Below are positions 1 to 5,778 of a stretch of DNA of 9,233 nt, in pieces. The notes under the pieces were generated by a model. It was not told the DNA's origin and ran no database searches. It worked only from the letters and a program-made list of their open reading frames with translations. This DNA is from Acetobacteraceae bacterium. GTDB taxonomy: Bacteria > Pseudomonadota > Alphaproteobacteria > Acetobacterales > Acetobacteraceae. The translations under genes were made by a program, and so were the position numbers. Within the stretch, counting starts at the first letter, position 1; the number at the start of each line of letters is the position of its first letter. Location of the stretch: assembly GCA_030039695.1 (NCBI GenBank), contig JASHVB010000185.1, forward strand, positions 1-9,233, written 5' to 3'.

Positions 1-565
1 GGTCTGCGAAGCGGAGATGCGCCTCGATGATGCGCCCGCCGATCGTCTCGAAATTCGCCATACCGGTGTAGCCAGTTAGGTGTTTGCGAGCCCACGTTCC
101 GCACCAGCCCTCGATCTCCGGCATTGGCCCGGCGTGAATCGTCCAGTGGTCGAACGTGCCGCCGGGGCCGGCCTCGCCGGTGGTGTGACGCCACCAGCGC
201 GGCTCGCCGTTCACCAGGGCGACGTCGGTGCTGACATGCGCTCCGGTCAGCAGCGTGCACCAGAAATGCCCAGGGGTGAGCGACGCCTGGTACTGCTCCG
301 CCGATTCGATGACCTGGCTGCCGGTGCCCATGCCGCGCAGGTTCATGATCGGCTTGGAGAACACCGGGAAGGACGCCGGCATCACGCCGTGCGGCGCGGC
401 CTGCAGGCCCTGCGAGAGGGCGACGGCGAGCTTGTCGTAGATCCAGCGGTGCTGAGGGTACCATTCCCAGGAGTCAGCGTCCTCGGTGGAGATGCGGATA
501 TCGGGGGGACAGCGGATGTTCTCGAAATACTGGAACCGCCAGGGGTCGACTTCACAGATCGGCAT
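1..565 (-). CDS. Conserved protein of unknown function, possibly ATP-grasp-like (C-terminus outside the window)
   Basis: Read on the minus strand, an uninterrupted frame of 188 codons begins at ATG 563-565 (MPICEVDPWRFQYFEN) and leaves the window at base 1 without a stop. Codon use is strongly GC at third positions, so it is very likely a real gene. Features that recall ATP-grasp enzymes are a segment KPIMNLRGMGTGS near residue 75, a DVALVNGEPRWWRH stretch near residue 120, and GGRIIEAHLRF close to the edge, which resembles the acidic metal-binding strand (E-x-N/H-x-R) of that fold. This assignment is inference from short motifs; I do not recognise a named family. The frame stays open for 13 codons upstream of the ATG, back to a TGA, with no other obvious start and no strong Shine-Dalgarno, so the start is only probable. 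It lies downstream of the Mo-cofactor block on the same strand, separated by a 294-bp gap, and is probably transcribed separately. Confidence 0.72.
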   Translation of the reverse strand, partial: MPICEVDPWRFQYFENIRCPPDIRISTEDADSWEWYPQHRWIYDKLAVALSQGLQAAPHGVMPASFPVFSKPIMNLRGMGTGSQVIESAEQYQASLTPGHFWCTLLTGAHVSTDVALVNGEPRWWRHTTGEAGPGGTFDHWTIHAGPMPEIEGWCGTWARKHLTGYTGMANFETIGGRIIEAHLRFAD

Positions 566-859
566 GTTCGCGTCAGCCCGGATGTACCTGCACGCCGCGA
601 GACATCAGAACGCCGTCACGGCACCGCACGCGATTTCGTCACACAGCATCAGCATACCCCAAGACGTGATTGAGCGGCAGCAACGCAATCGCGCTGAACG
701 TTGGAGCATGAATGCCGCGAACCAATCGCCATCGATCCTGGCGCGCGCCTCGCTCCACAGTACCACGCCAAAACTCAATCAGGTGTGACACGCCAGGCTC
801 GCGCAACGCCGAATGATGTGTACCCCGAGACGCGGTCACCTCGACGCGCTGGCGGGCGC
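566..859. other. Intergenic gap without a convincing gene
   Basis: This 294-bp stretch separates the stop of the MocA-fusion gene from the partial gene at the left edge. The minus strand holds a 66-codon ORF (639-839) ending in LPLNHVLGYADAV. Its last third has coding-like third positions, but the first part does not, it lacks a clear ribosome-binding site and it matches no family I know. It may be a remnant or chance. A 10-bp palindrome GGCGCGCGCC lies near 739-748. I found no convincing -35/-10 pair and no hairpin plus T-run terminator. The promoter of the downstream partial gene is presumably here. Confidence 0.4.
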
Positions 860-2518
860 TCAGCCCACACCTTCCGGCCGCAGCCGCTGCGGCAGCGTAG
901 CCAGCGATTCCGTGGTGTCGAAATCGCGTAGCACCGCATCGTCCGCCATCTCCACTTCCGCCACCACTTCCATGTGCTTCCCCACGAGGAAGCGCGCACC
1001 TGAGTCGCCGCTGATTTGCAGAATTTCGGGGAAGAACCGCCGGTCCCAGAGCATCGGGTTGCCCTGCTTACCGTGGAACGTCGGCAGCACGATCAACCTT
1101 CCTTCCTCCGGATCATAAGCGGAGAGCAGGCGATCGATCATCCGCCCCGTGACCAGCGGCATGTCGCCGAGGCAGACCAGCGCGGCCGAACACTCGGGCG
1201 GAACCGCGGCAATGCCCGTCTTCAGGCTGGCCGCCAGGCCGTCAGCATAATCTGCCGCGTGCACGTAGCGCACCGGCCTTCCGCCGAGCGCATCTTCGAC
1301 ATGCTCTGCCTGATGGCCGGTCACCACCAGGATCGGCCGTGCCTTGCTCGACAGCACGTTGTCGACCACCCGCGCGATCATCGGCTTGCCGGTCTTGTCG
1401 GCGACCAGCAGCTTGTTGTGCGGCGCCATGCGGCGTGAGCGCCCGGCCGCCAGCACCACGGCGGCGATGGTCGGTGCGCTGCGCGGGGCGACACCATTCC
1501 GCGCTTGTGCGGCCGCCTTCTCTCTCGGCAGCGGCCGCACATCGATTTCCTTCAACAGTCCGCCGACGCCCATGCGCATCAGTTCGGCCGGGCCAACTTT
1601 GAGGCCCGCGAACAAACGAGCCAGCACGAAATCTATGCCATTCAGCTTCGGACTGCGCGCACAGCCGGGCAGCACCAGCGCGGGTCGGTGGCCGACGCGG
1701 CCGAGGCAGATCAGGTTGCCGGGATCGACGGGCATGCCAAAATGCAGGATCTCGCCGCCGGCACGCACGATGCCCGCGGGACCGACATCGCGCCGATCGA
1801 CCACCGCCGACGCGCCGACCACCAACAACAGATCAGCGCCGTCGGCGATCAGCTCTTCCAGCGCACGCGCGATCGCCGACTCCTCATGCTCCGTGCGCTT
1901 CGGCGGGCGCAACGAGCCGGTGAGCGCGGTGATGCGGTGTTCTGTGGCTTCGATGGTCTTGTCTGTGACGCTGTCCTTGAGCCCAGGCAGTTCGGTCACC
2001 ACCAGCCCGACGCGCAGGCGGTGGAATGGATGCAGCATCAGAGGCGAGCCGCCCTGCCGCACCAGTGCCTCCGCAACGCTCAGCACGTTGCCGGGAACGG
2101 AGAACGGAATGACCTTGATCGTCGCCACCAGATCACGCGGCGCCACCACGGCGTAGTCGGGCAGCGTGCCGACGGTCAGCGCCTCATCAATCGAGTTGAT
2201 GCGGTCAAGTTTCGCGGTGTCGACACGCAGCAGGCCGGGTGCCTCAGCGGAAAGGTTGACCCGTCCGGTGGCGGCACGCGAACGGGCGATCAGCGGTGAG
2301 ATCAGCGGCGTGGCAAGGCGATCCGCGGCGATGTCCTCCGGTACGTCGCCGGGTTCCAGCCGGGCGCAGATCACTTCGGTACGGCCGGCATCGCGCAGTG
2401 CTGCGATCGCGTCGTCGTTCAGCAGCGATCCTTTGCGGATCATCTTTTCGCCGACGCGCTGGCTGTGCGCCATGATGGCGCCGCGGGCCTCCTCCAGTGG
2501 AACGGCGCCGAACTTCAT
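860..2518 (-). CDS. Molybdopterin-binding-like domain fused to MocA-type molybdenum cofactor cytidylyltransferase
   Basis: The 552-residue protein has two parts. Residues 1 to about 335 resemble the molybdopterin-binding (MoaB/MoeA-like, MoCF) fold, with LLLVVGASAVVDRRDVGPAGI at 230-250 and FGMPVDPGNLICLG at 260-273. Residues 350-552 form a MobA/MocA-like nucleotidyltransferase: the P-loop-like LAAGRSRRM at 356-364 with K369, the metal-binding CLGDMPLV at 449-456 (D452), GKQGNPML at 483-490, GDSGAR at 504-509 and DFDTTE at 532-537. MocA enzymes transfer CMP from CTP to Mo-molybdopterin, giving the cytosine dinucleotide cofactor used by xanthine-oxidase-family hydroxylases. This domain pairing is known from CO-dehydrogenase-like gene clusters. 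Its ATG overlaps the stop of the upstream XdhC gene (ATGA), which supports translational coupling and this start. The activity of the N-terminal domain is unproven; it may only bind the pterin. The protein is presumably cytosolic. Confidence 0.9.
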   Translation of the reverse strand: MKFGAVPLEEARGAIMAHSQRVGEKMIRKGSLLNDDAIAALRDAGRTEVICARLEPGDVPEDIAADRLATPLISPLIARSRAATGRVNLSAEAPGLLRVDTAKLDRINSIDEALTVGTLPDYAVVAPRDLVATIKVIPFSVPGNVLSVAEALVRQGGSPLMLHPFHRLRVGLVVTELPGLKDSVTDKTIEATEHRITALTGSLRPPKRTEHEESAIARALEELIADGADLLLVVGASAVVDRRDVGPAGIVRAGGEILHFGMPVDPGNLICLGRVGHRPALVLPGCARSPKLNGIDFVLARLFAGLKVGPAELMRMGVGGLLKEIDVRPLPREKAAAQARNGVAPRSAPTIAAVVLAAGRSRRMAPHNKLLVADKTGKPMIARVVDNVLSSKARPILVVTGHQAEHVEDALGGRPVRYVHAADYADGLAASLKTGIAAVPPECSAALVCLGDMPLVTGRMIDRLLSAYDPEEGRLIVLPTFHGKQGNPMLWDRRFFPEILQISGDSGARFLVGKHMEVVAEVEMADDAVLRDFDTTESLATLPQRLRPEGVG

Positions 2519-3219
2519 GCCGCCAGCGACGTTTTCTGCGGCAGCGGTGCGCCGCGGCGTACCGCGACGATTTCGGCGATGATGGAGAGCGCGATTTCCG
2601 GCGCGGTGACCGCCTCGATGTTGAGCCCGACCGGACCTTTGATGCGCACCATTTCCGCGTCGGCGTGGCCGAGTTCACGCAGCCGCTGGAGCCGCGCGGC
2701 GTGGGTGCGGCGCGATCCGAGCGCACCGATGTAGAACGCCGGCGATTTCAGCGCGCGATCGAGCGCCGGGTCGTCCAGCTTCGGGTCGTGCGTCAGTGTC
2801 ACGACCGCGGTGCGCGCGTCGGGGCGTAGCGCATCCATCGCCTCATCGGGCCATTCAGTGGAAACGGCGACGTTGGGAAAGCGCTCGTCGGAGGCAAAGG
2901 AGCGGCGCGGATCCACCACGGTGACGGCGAAGCCGCATTGCGAGGCGAACGGCACCAGTGCCTGAGCGATGTGCACCGCGCCCACGACGATCAGGCGCAG
3001 CGGCGGATTGTAGACGTGCAGGAACCAATCGTGGTTGCCAACTTTGACGGTGCCGCTTTCGTCGTCGTGCAGGGCCTTGGCGGCGGCTTCGTTCAGCTCG
3101 GGGGCAAGTGACGCATCGGGCAGCAGGTGCTGTGTGCCGTCGGGCAGGCGCGTGGCGAGCACGACCGGATGGCCGTCGCGCTTCGCGTCATCGAGCGCGG
3201 CCAGAATGTCCGGCGTCAT
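2515..3219 (-). CDS. XdhC family protein, C-terminal Rossmann-domain form
   Basis: The 234-residue protein matches the C-terminal half of XdhC/CoxI proteins. After a variable N-terminal region (about 1-74) comes a Rossmann start, RLIVVGAVHIAQAL (75-88), then VVDPRRSFASDERFP (101-115), TLTHDPKLDD (141-150) and YIGALGSRRTH (163-173), ending with GPVGLNIEAVTAPEIALSI (195-213). XdhC proteins bind molybdenum cofactor, help its sulfuration by a cysteine desulfurase and deliver it to the apo-hydroxylase; that role is family knowledge. The catalytic N-terminal XdhC domain is missing here and is encoded by the separate gene at 3377-3697, so the two probably act together. The start has no strong Shine-Dalgarno. 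The stop overlaps the ATG of the MocA fusion by 4 nt. A 157-bp gap with hairpins separates it from the upstream XdhC gene. Confidence 0.9.
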   Translation of the reverse strand: MTPDILAALDDAKRDGHPVVLATRLPDGTQHLLPDASLAPELNEAAAKALHDDESGTVKVGNHDWFLHVYNPPLRLIVVGAVHIAQALVPFASQCGFAVTVVDPRRSFASDERFPNVAVSTEWPDEAMDALRPDARTAVVTLTHDPKLDDPALDRALKSPAFYIGALGSRRTHAARLQRLRELGHADAEMVRIKGPVGLNIEAVTAPEIALSIIAEIVAVRRGAPLPQKTSLAA

Positions 3220-3227
3220 GGCCGCGC

Positions 3228-3338
3228 GGGGAGGCGTTCCCCCCTCCCCTCATCGGAGGCGGATGGGAGCGCGGGCATCGGCGTGCCGCGGCAGGGTGCG
3301 ACGACATTCTTCCCGCTGACCTGCTCCCCCAAGGGGAG
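3228..3338. repeat. GC-rich hairpin element between the two xdhC genes
   Basis: The 157-bp gap (3220-3376) holds two small inverted repeats. In the first, GGGGAGG at 3228-3234 pairs with CCTCCCC at 3243-3249 across an 8-nt loop. In the second, CTCCCC at 3324-3329 pairs with GGGGAG at 3333-3338 across a 3-nt loop. The style resembles the hairpin at 9005-9048 in this window and the short palindromic intergenic repeats common in alphaproteobacterial genomes. No T-run follows, so an ordinary intrinsic terminator is unlikely. It interrupts an otherwise tightly coupled operon and could tune mRNA stability or downstream expression; that role is inference. Confidence 0.55.
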
Positions 3339-3376
3339 GGCGCAACGGCCCGCGCCCAAGGCTTGCACGACCAACC

Positions 3377-3697
3377 TCACAGCAGCCTCTCCACGAACAC
3401 TTTCACCTTCCCGCCACACGCCAGGCCCACTTCCCAGGCGCGTTCATTGGTCACGCCGAAATCGAGAAGTTGGGGCGCACCCGTATCGATCGTTTTCAAC
3501 GCGGCATCAGCCACGGCGCCCTCGATGCAACCGCCGGAGACCGAGCCGGCCATCTTGCCTGACTTTGTCACCGCCATCTGGCTGCCCGCCGGACGGGGCG
3601 AACTGCCCCAGGTTTCCGTAACGGTAGCCAGTGCCACTTGCTCGCCCGCCGCGCGCCAGGCGGCGGCGGTGCTGAGTACGTCTTCCACTTCGTTCAT
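3377..3697 (-). CDS. XdhC family protein, small N-terminal-domain (XdhC/CoxI) form
   Basis: The 106-residue protein is almost only the XdhC/CoxI N-terminal domain. It carries the family marks TWGSSPRPAGSQM (29-41), GSVSGGCIEG (51-60) with its conserved cysteine, and WEVGLACGGKVKVFVE (88-103). Full-length XdhC proteins carry this domain plus a Rossmann domain in one chain; here the Rossmann part is a separate gene (2515-3219). Such two-gene arrangements are known next to cox-like clusters. Family knowledge gives it a role in sulfuration, protection or insertion of Mo cofactor for a xanthine-oxidase-family enzyme. A good Shine-Dalgarno (AAGGA, about 7 nt before the ATG) supports the start, and the ATG overlaps the coxE stop by 4 nt, so it is probably translated by coupling. 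It ends cleanly at FVERLL, with no sign of truncation by frameshift. Confidence 0.92.
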   Translation of the reverse strand: MNEVEDVLSTAAAWRAAGEQVALATVTETWGSSPRPAGSQMAVTKSGKMAGSVSGGCIEGAVADAALKTIDTGAPQLLDFGVTNERAWEVGLACGGKVKVFVERLL

Positions 3698-4905
3698 GCA
3701 GCTATCCTTTCATATCCGGTCAACGGCGCCAAACCACGCTCCGGGGCGGGTTTTGACAGCAGATCGACCAGTGCGCGCAGGCTGTCGAGATTGTGCACGG
3801 GGCGGAAATCGTCCACGTGAGGCAGCATTGCGCGGATGCCTTGTGATTTTGGTTCAAAGCCCGACCAACGCAACAGCGGATTCAGCCAGATCAGCCGGCG
3901 GCAGGAACGGTGCAGGCGGTCCATGTTATCGGCGAGATGCGCGGCGCCGTCGCGGTCCAGGCCGTCGGTGATCAGCAGCACGACCGCGCCCTGTCCCAGA
4001 ACCCGCCTCGCCCAGCGACGATTGAACGTGGCGAGCGCCTCGCCGATGCGGGTGCCGCCGGACCAGTCCGGCACGATGTGCGAGACGGTCTGGAAGGCAA
4101 CCTCGGGATCACGGTGACGCAGTTGGCGGGTGATGTTGGTGAGCCGCGTGCCAAACAGGAAGACGTGGACGCGGTCGCGGTCGTTGGTGACGGCGTGCAG
4201 GAAGTGCAACAGGATCTGTGCGTAGCGGCTCATGCTGCCGGAAATGTCGCACAGCACGACGAGTGGCGGCGGCCGCGTCTGGCGGCGGCTGCGGGCGATT
4301 TCCAGGATTTCGCCGCCCTGGCGCAGGCTGTTGCGGATGGTGCGGCGGAGGTCGGTGGCCGGGCCGCGCGGATCGGGGCGGAGGCGACGCGTGTGGCGCA
4401 TGTCGAGCGGCAGCGTCAGGCGGCGGATTTCCTGCTTGGCGGTGGCGATTTCGTCCGCGCTCATCGCCTCGAAATCCATGCGCTGCAGGCGTTCCTGGTC
4501 CGATACAGTTAGCACGGCATCGTGTACCGGTGGTTCGTCCTGCGCGGCGGGACGGTGTTCGCGCTGCTGGTGAAAGGCTTCTGCGACGCGGCGAGAGGCG
4601 GGGGGCGGGCGTTCGAGTTTCTTGTCCTTCTGCGCCTCGAGCAGGGCCATGGCGGCGGCTTGTTCCGCGGCGGTGGGGTCGCGCCAGAACAGCGCGAAGG
4701 CCTGGTCGAACGCCTCTGCATGCTCATGGCGATGGGTCATGACGGCACGCAACGCCGTGCGGGTCTCCGTGCGGTTGCCGAGGTCGATGCGGGTGAGCGC
4801 TTCCTGCGCCGCAAGCGTCTCGGCGGGACCGACGGGCAGGCCGGCGCGGCGGAGCAACCGGGCGAAGTGCATGACGTTGGCGGCGAGGGTGGGAGCGTTA
4901 TTCAT
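3694..4905 (-). CDS. coxE: CoxE-like VWA domain protein
   Basis: The 403-residue protein has the layout of the CoxE family: a helical N-terminal region (1-90), a charged, probably flexible linker (90-135), and a von Willebrand factor A domain from about residue 213. The metal-ion-dependent adhesion site is intact: DISGSMS at 220-226 (D220, S222, S224), T285 in SGGTRIG and D314 in LLITDGLDRDG. The C-terminal IWLNPLLRWSGFEPKSQGI and LPHVDDFRPVHNLDSL segments are typical of the family. In CO dehydrogenase clusters CoxE works with the MoxR-type AAA+ ATPase CoxD to mature the Cu-Mo active site; related pairs serve other Mo hydroxylases. No CoxD gene lies next to it here, which is unusual. The start ATG is the first usable one and has only a weak ribosome-binding site. 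The stop overlaps the next gene (ATGA). Confidence 0.92.
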   Translation of the reverse strand: MNNAPTLAANVMHFARLLRRAGLPVGPAETLAAQEALTRIDLGNRTETRTALRAVMTHRHEHAEAFDQAFALFWRDPTAAEQAAAMALLEAQKDKKLERPPPASRRVAEAFHQQREHRPAAQDEPPVHDAVLTVSDQERLQRMDFEAMSADEIATAKQEIRRLTLPLDMRHTRRLRPDPRGPATDLRRTIRNSLRQGGEILEIARSRRQTRPPPLVVLCDISGSMSRYAQILLHFLHAVTNDRDRVHVFLFGTRLTNITRQLRHRDPEVAFQTVSHIVPDWSGGTRIGEALATFNRRWARRVLGQGAVVLLITDGLDRDGAAHLADNMDRLHRSCRRLIWLNPLLRWSGFEPKSQGIRAMLPHVDDFRPVHNLDSLRALVDLLSKPAPERGLAPLTGYERIAA

Positions 4906-5037
4906 GATTGGATACTGCGCCTGCCGGAGCGGGAGGCAAGAGGATCGGGCAAATCATCCGCCCAGCGCCAGGCGGGCGAGCCGGTCGACCAAGCGGGTCG
5001 CGTGGCCGATCGCCGGCTGCGCGTCGGCTTCGGCCAC

Positions 5038-5078
5038 CACCGCGGCGCGCCCGATTGCGGAGCGGGCGCGCCGCGGTG
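5038..5078. repeat. Perfect 16-bp inverted repeat with 9-nt loop
   Basis: CACCGCGGCGCGCCCG at 5038-5053 is the exact reverse complement of CGGGCGCGCCGCGGTG at 5063-5078, with a 9-nt spacer (5054-5062). It would form a very stable hairpin in RNA or single-stranded DNA from either strand. No T-run follows on either side, so it does not look like a standard intrinsic terminator. It lies about 130 bp upstream of the coxE start and coincides with the apparent frame change of the putative broken gene. Confidence 0.75.
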
Positions 5079-5137
5079 AACGTCCTGGCGGCGATTGGTG
5101 AATCCCCTCAGCAACTTGGCCAGGTCGTTGGCCAGAA

Positions 5138-5163
5138 CCGCACGCGCCGCGCGGCGCGTGCGG
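5138..5163. repeat. Perfect 26-bp palindrome
   Basis: CCGCACGCGCCGC at 5138-5150 is followed directly by its exact reverse complement GCGGCGCGTGCGG at 5151-5163, with no spacer and no mismatch; the symmetry stops at both flanking bases. All but two bases are G or C. It could be a dimeric-protein binding site or a hairpin. In the coding reading it would encode Arg/Ala-rich residues, and Arg/Ala codons in GC-rich DNA raise the odds of chance symmetry, but 13 matched pairs is still much. Confidence 0.75.
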
Positions 5164-5332
5164 AAGCCGACGATGACGCGCCGCCCGGTGCGGCCATGGG
5201 CTATCGTCGTCAAAGCTGCAAACAACCGCTCGAGAATAGCATCGTGCGGTACGGCGCCGGACGTCGAGTGATCCATATCGGCCAGATTAGCAGGCGAATC
5301 CGCCAAACGCATCCGATTGCCCCGCCGAGGCG

Positions 5333-5683
5333 TCAGATCGGCCGCGCAAAGCTGAGCTCGTGGCCGTCGGGATCGGCGATGTGGAAATAGCGCTCACCCC
5401 AGGATGCATCGCGCGGTGGAAAGCTGGGCGTGAGGTGCGCTGCGACCGCTCGTGCATGCTGCGCATCGACGTCGTCGACGTAGAAGATGGCTCGTCCCCA
5501 CCCGGTCCATGTATGGTCGGGCTCTCTGAGCATCAAATTGAGATAACCGGATCCGACGTAGAAGCTGGTGAAGGTGGCCGACGGTCCACCATATTTCCGC
5601 GTGAAGCCGAGTGCTTCGTAAAACGCGACCGCGCATGCCATGTCCCGTGTTGCAAGGGTGATCGCGCTGATGCATTCGATCAT
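5333..5683 (-). CDS. VOC family (glyoxalase/bleomycin-resistance fold) protein
   Basis: The 116-residue protein has the single-module vicinal-oxygen-chelate pattern: the first beta-alpha unit MIECISAITLATRDMACAV with FYEALGFTRKYGG (21-33), a central GRAIFYVDDVDAQHARAV (63-80), and the closing ERYFHIADPDGHELSFARP (97-115). E109 in the C-terminal GHELSF is the usual metal ligand of the fold. Members include glyoxalases, dioxygenases and antibiotic-binding proteins; the substrate cannot be told from sequence alone. I chose ATG 5681-5683 because GGTGGAGG lies about 5 nt upstream and the homology begins at MIECIS; an upstream in-frame ATG at 5713 would add ten residues without a fold match. It is divergent from the LLM oxidoreductase and is probably transcribed alone. 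Confidence 0.87.
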   Translation of the reverse strand: MIECISAITLATRDMACAVAFYEALGFTRKYGGPSATFTSFYVGSGYLNLMLREPDHTWTGWGRAIFYVDDVDAQHARAVAAHLTPSFPPRDASWGERYFHIADPDGHELSFARPI

Positions 5684-5778
5684 CGCTGCCTCCACCGGGG
5701 TTCGCTGAAGCACACTAACGGCTGATGCCGCTGCCTGCTACGCTGCCGGCAGGTGAGACATCAGATGCGAGGCGCGGC
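5684..5778. promoter_or_regulatory. Divergent promoter region between VOC and LLM genes
   Basis: The two genes point away from each other, so these 95 bp should hold both promoters. A perfect 10-bp palindrome CTGCCGGCAG sits at 5743-5752 and could be an operator half-way between the starts. I could not identify convincing -35/-10 hexamers. The region is shorter if the LLM gene uses the ATG at 5725. Confidence 0.35.

Larger units (their letters stand above)
4954..5312 (-). pseudogene. Possible frameshifted small gene of unknown function
   Basis: One minus-strand frame from 5312 (or the internal ATG at 5276, MDHSTSGAVPHD) gives a plausible peptide, including HDAILERLFAALTTIAHGR and ARAVLANDLAKLLRGF. 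From about 5040 onward it turns into a low-quality, Arg/Trp/Pro-rich string running to 4902. The frame one base away has nearly all G/C third positions there and reads AAVVAEADAQPAIGHATRL followed by VDRLARLALGG and a TGA at 4954-4956. A single indel around 5040-5080, inside or beside the 5038-5078 inverted repeat, would join the two. The joined product would be about 105-120 residues and matches no family I recognise. It could equally be an intact 136-residue ORF, a sequencing error in a hairpin, or non-coding DNA. Confidence 0.3.
4906..5332. other. 427-bp gap upstream of coxE, structured and possibly carrying gene debris
   Basis: No intact gene of a recognised family is present between coxE and the VOC gene. 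This is where a CoxD ATPase gene might be expected, but no Walker A or B motif appears in any minus-strand frame I read. The stretch holds coding-like segments in two minus-strand frames (entry 4954-5312) and two long perfect inverted repeats (5038-5078 and 5138-5163). The promoter of the coxE operon should also lie here, but I could not pick a convincing -35/-10 pair. Confidence 0.5.

Noticed and set aside
80..673. Plus-strand 197-codon ORF over the left edge
   Set aside because: It is antisense to the minus-strand gene at 1-565, has a poor Arg/Ala-rich composition and no fold pattern.
639..839. Minus-strand 66-codon ORF in the 566-859 gap
   Set aside because: No ribosome-binding site or family match; only its last third looks coding. 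Left as part of the gap description.
1344..2299. Long plus-strand ORFs (264-270 codons) opposite the MocA fusion
   Set aside because: Antisense shadows of a clearly recognised gene; low-complexity Ser/Arg/Ala or Gln/Arg/His-rich composition typical of GC-rich mirror frames.
3108..3971. Plus-strand 287-codon ORF across the xdhC and coxE genes
   Set aside because: It crosses three recognised minus-strand genes and the hairpin element; translation has no domain.
4906..5332. A CoxD AAA+ ATPase or its remnant
   Set aside because: No Walker A (GxxGxGKT/S) or Walker B pattern could be read in the minus-strand frames; the stretch is also too short for a ~300-residue ATPase.
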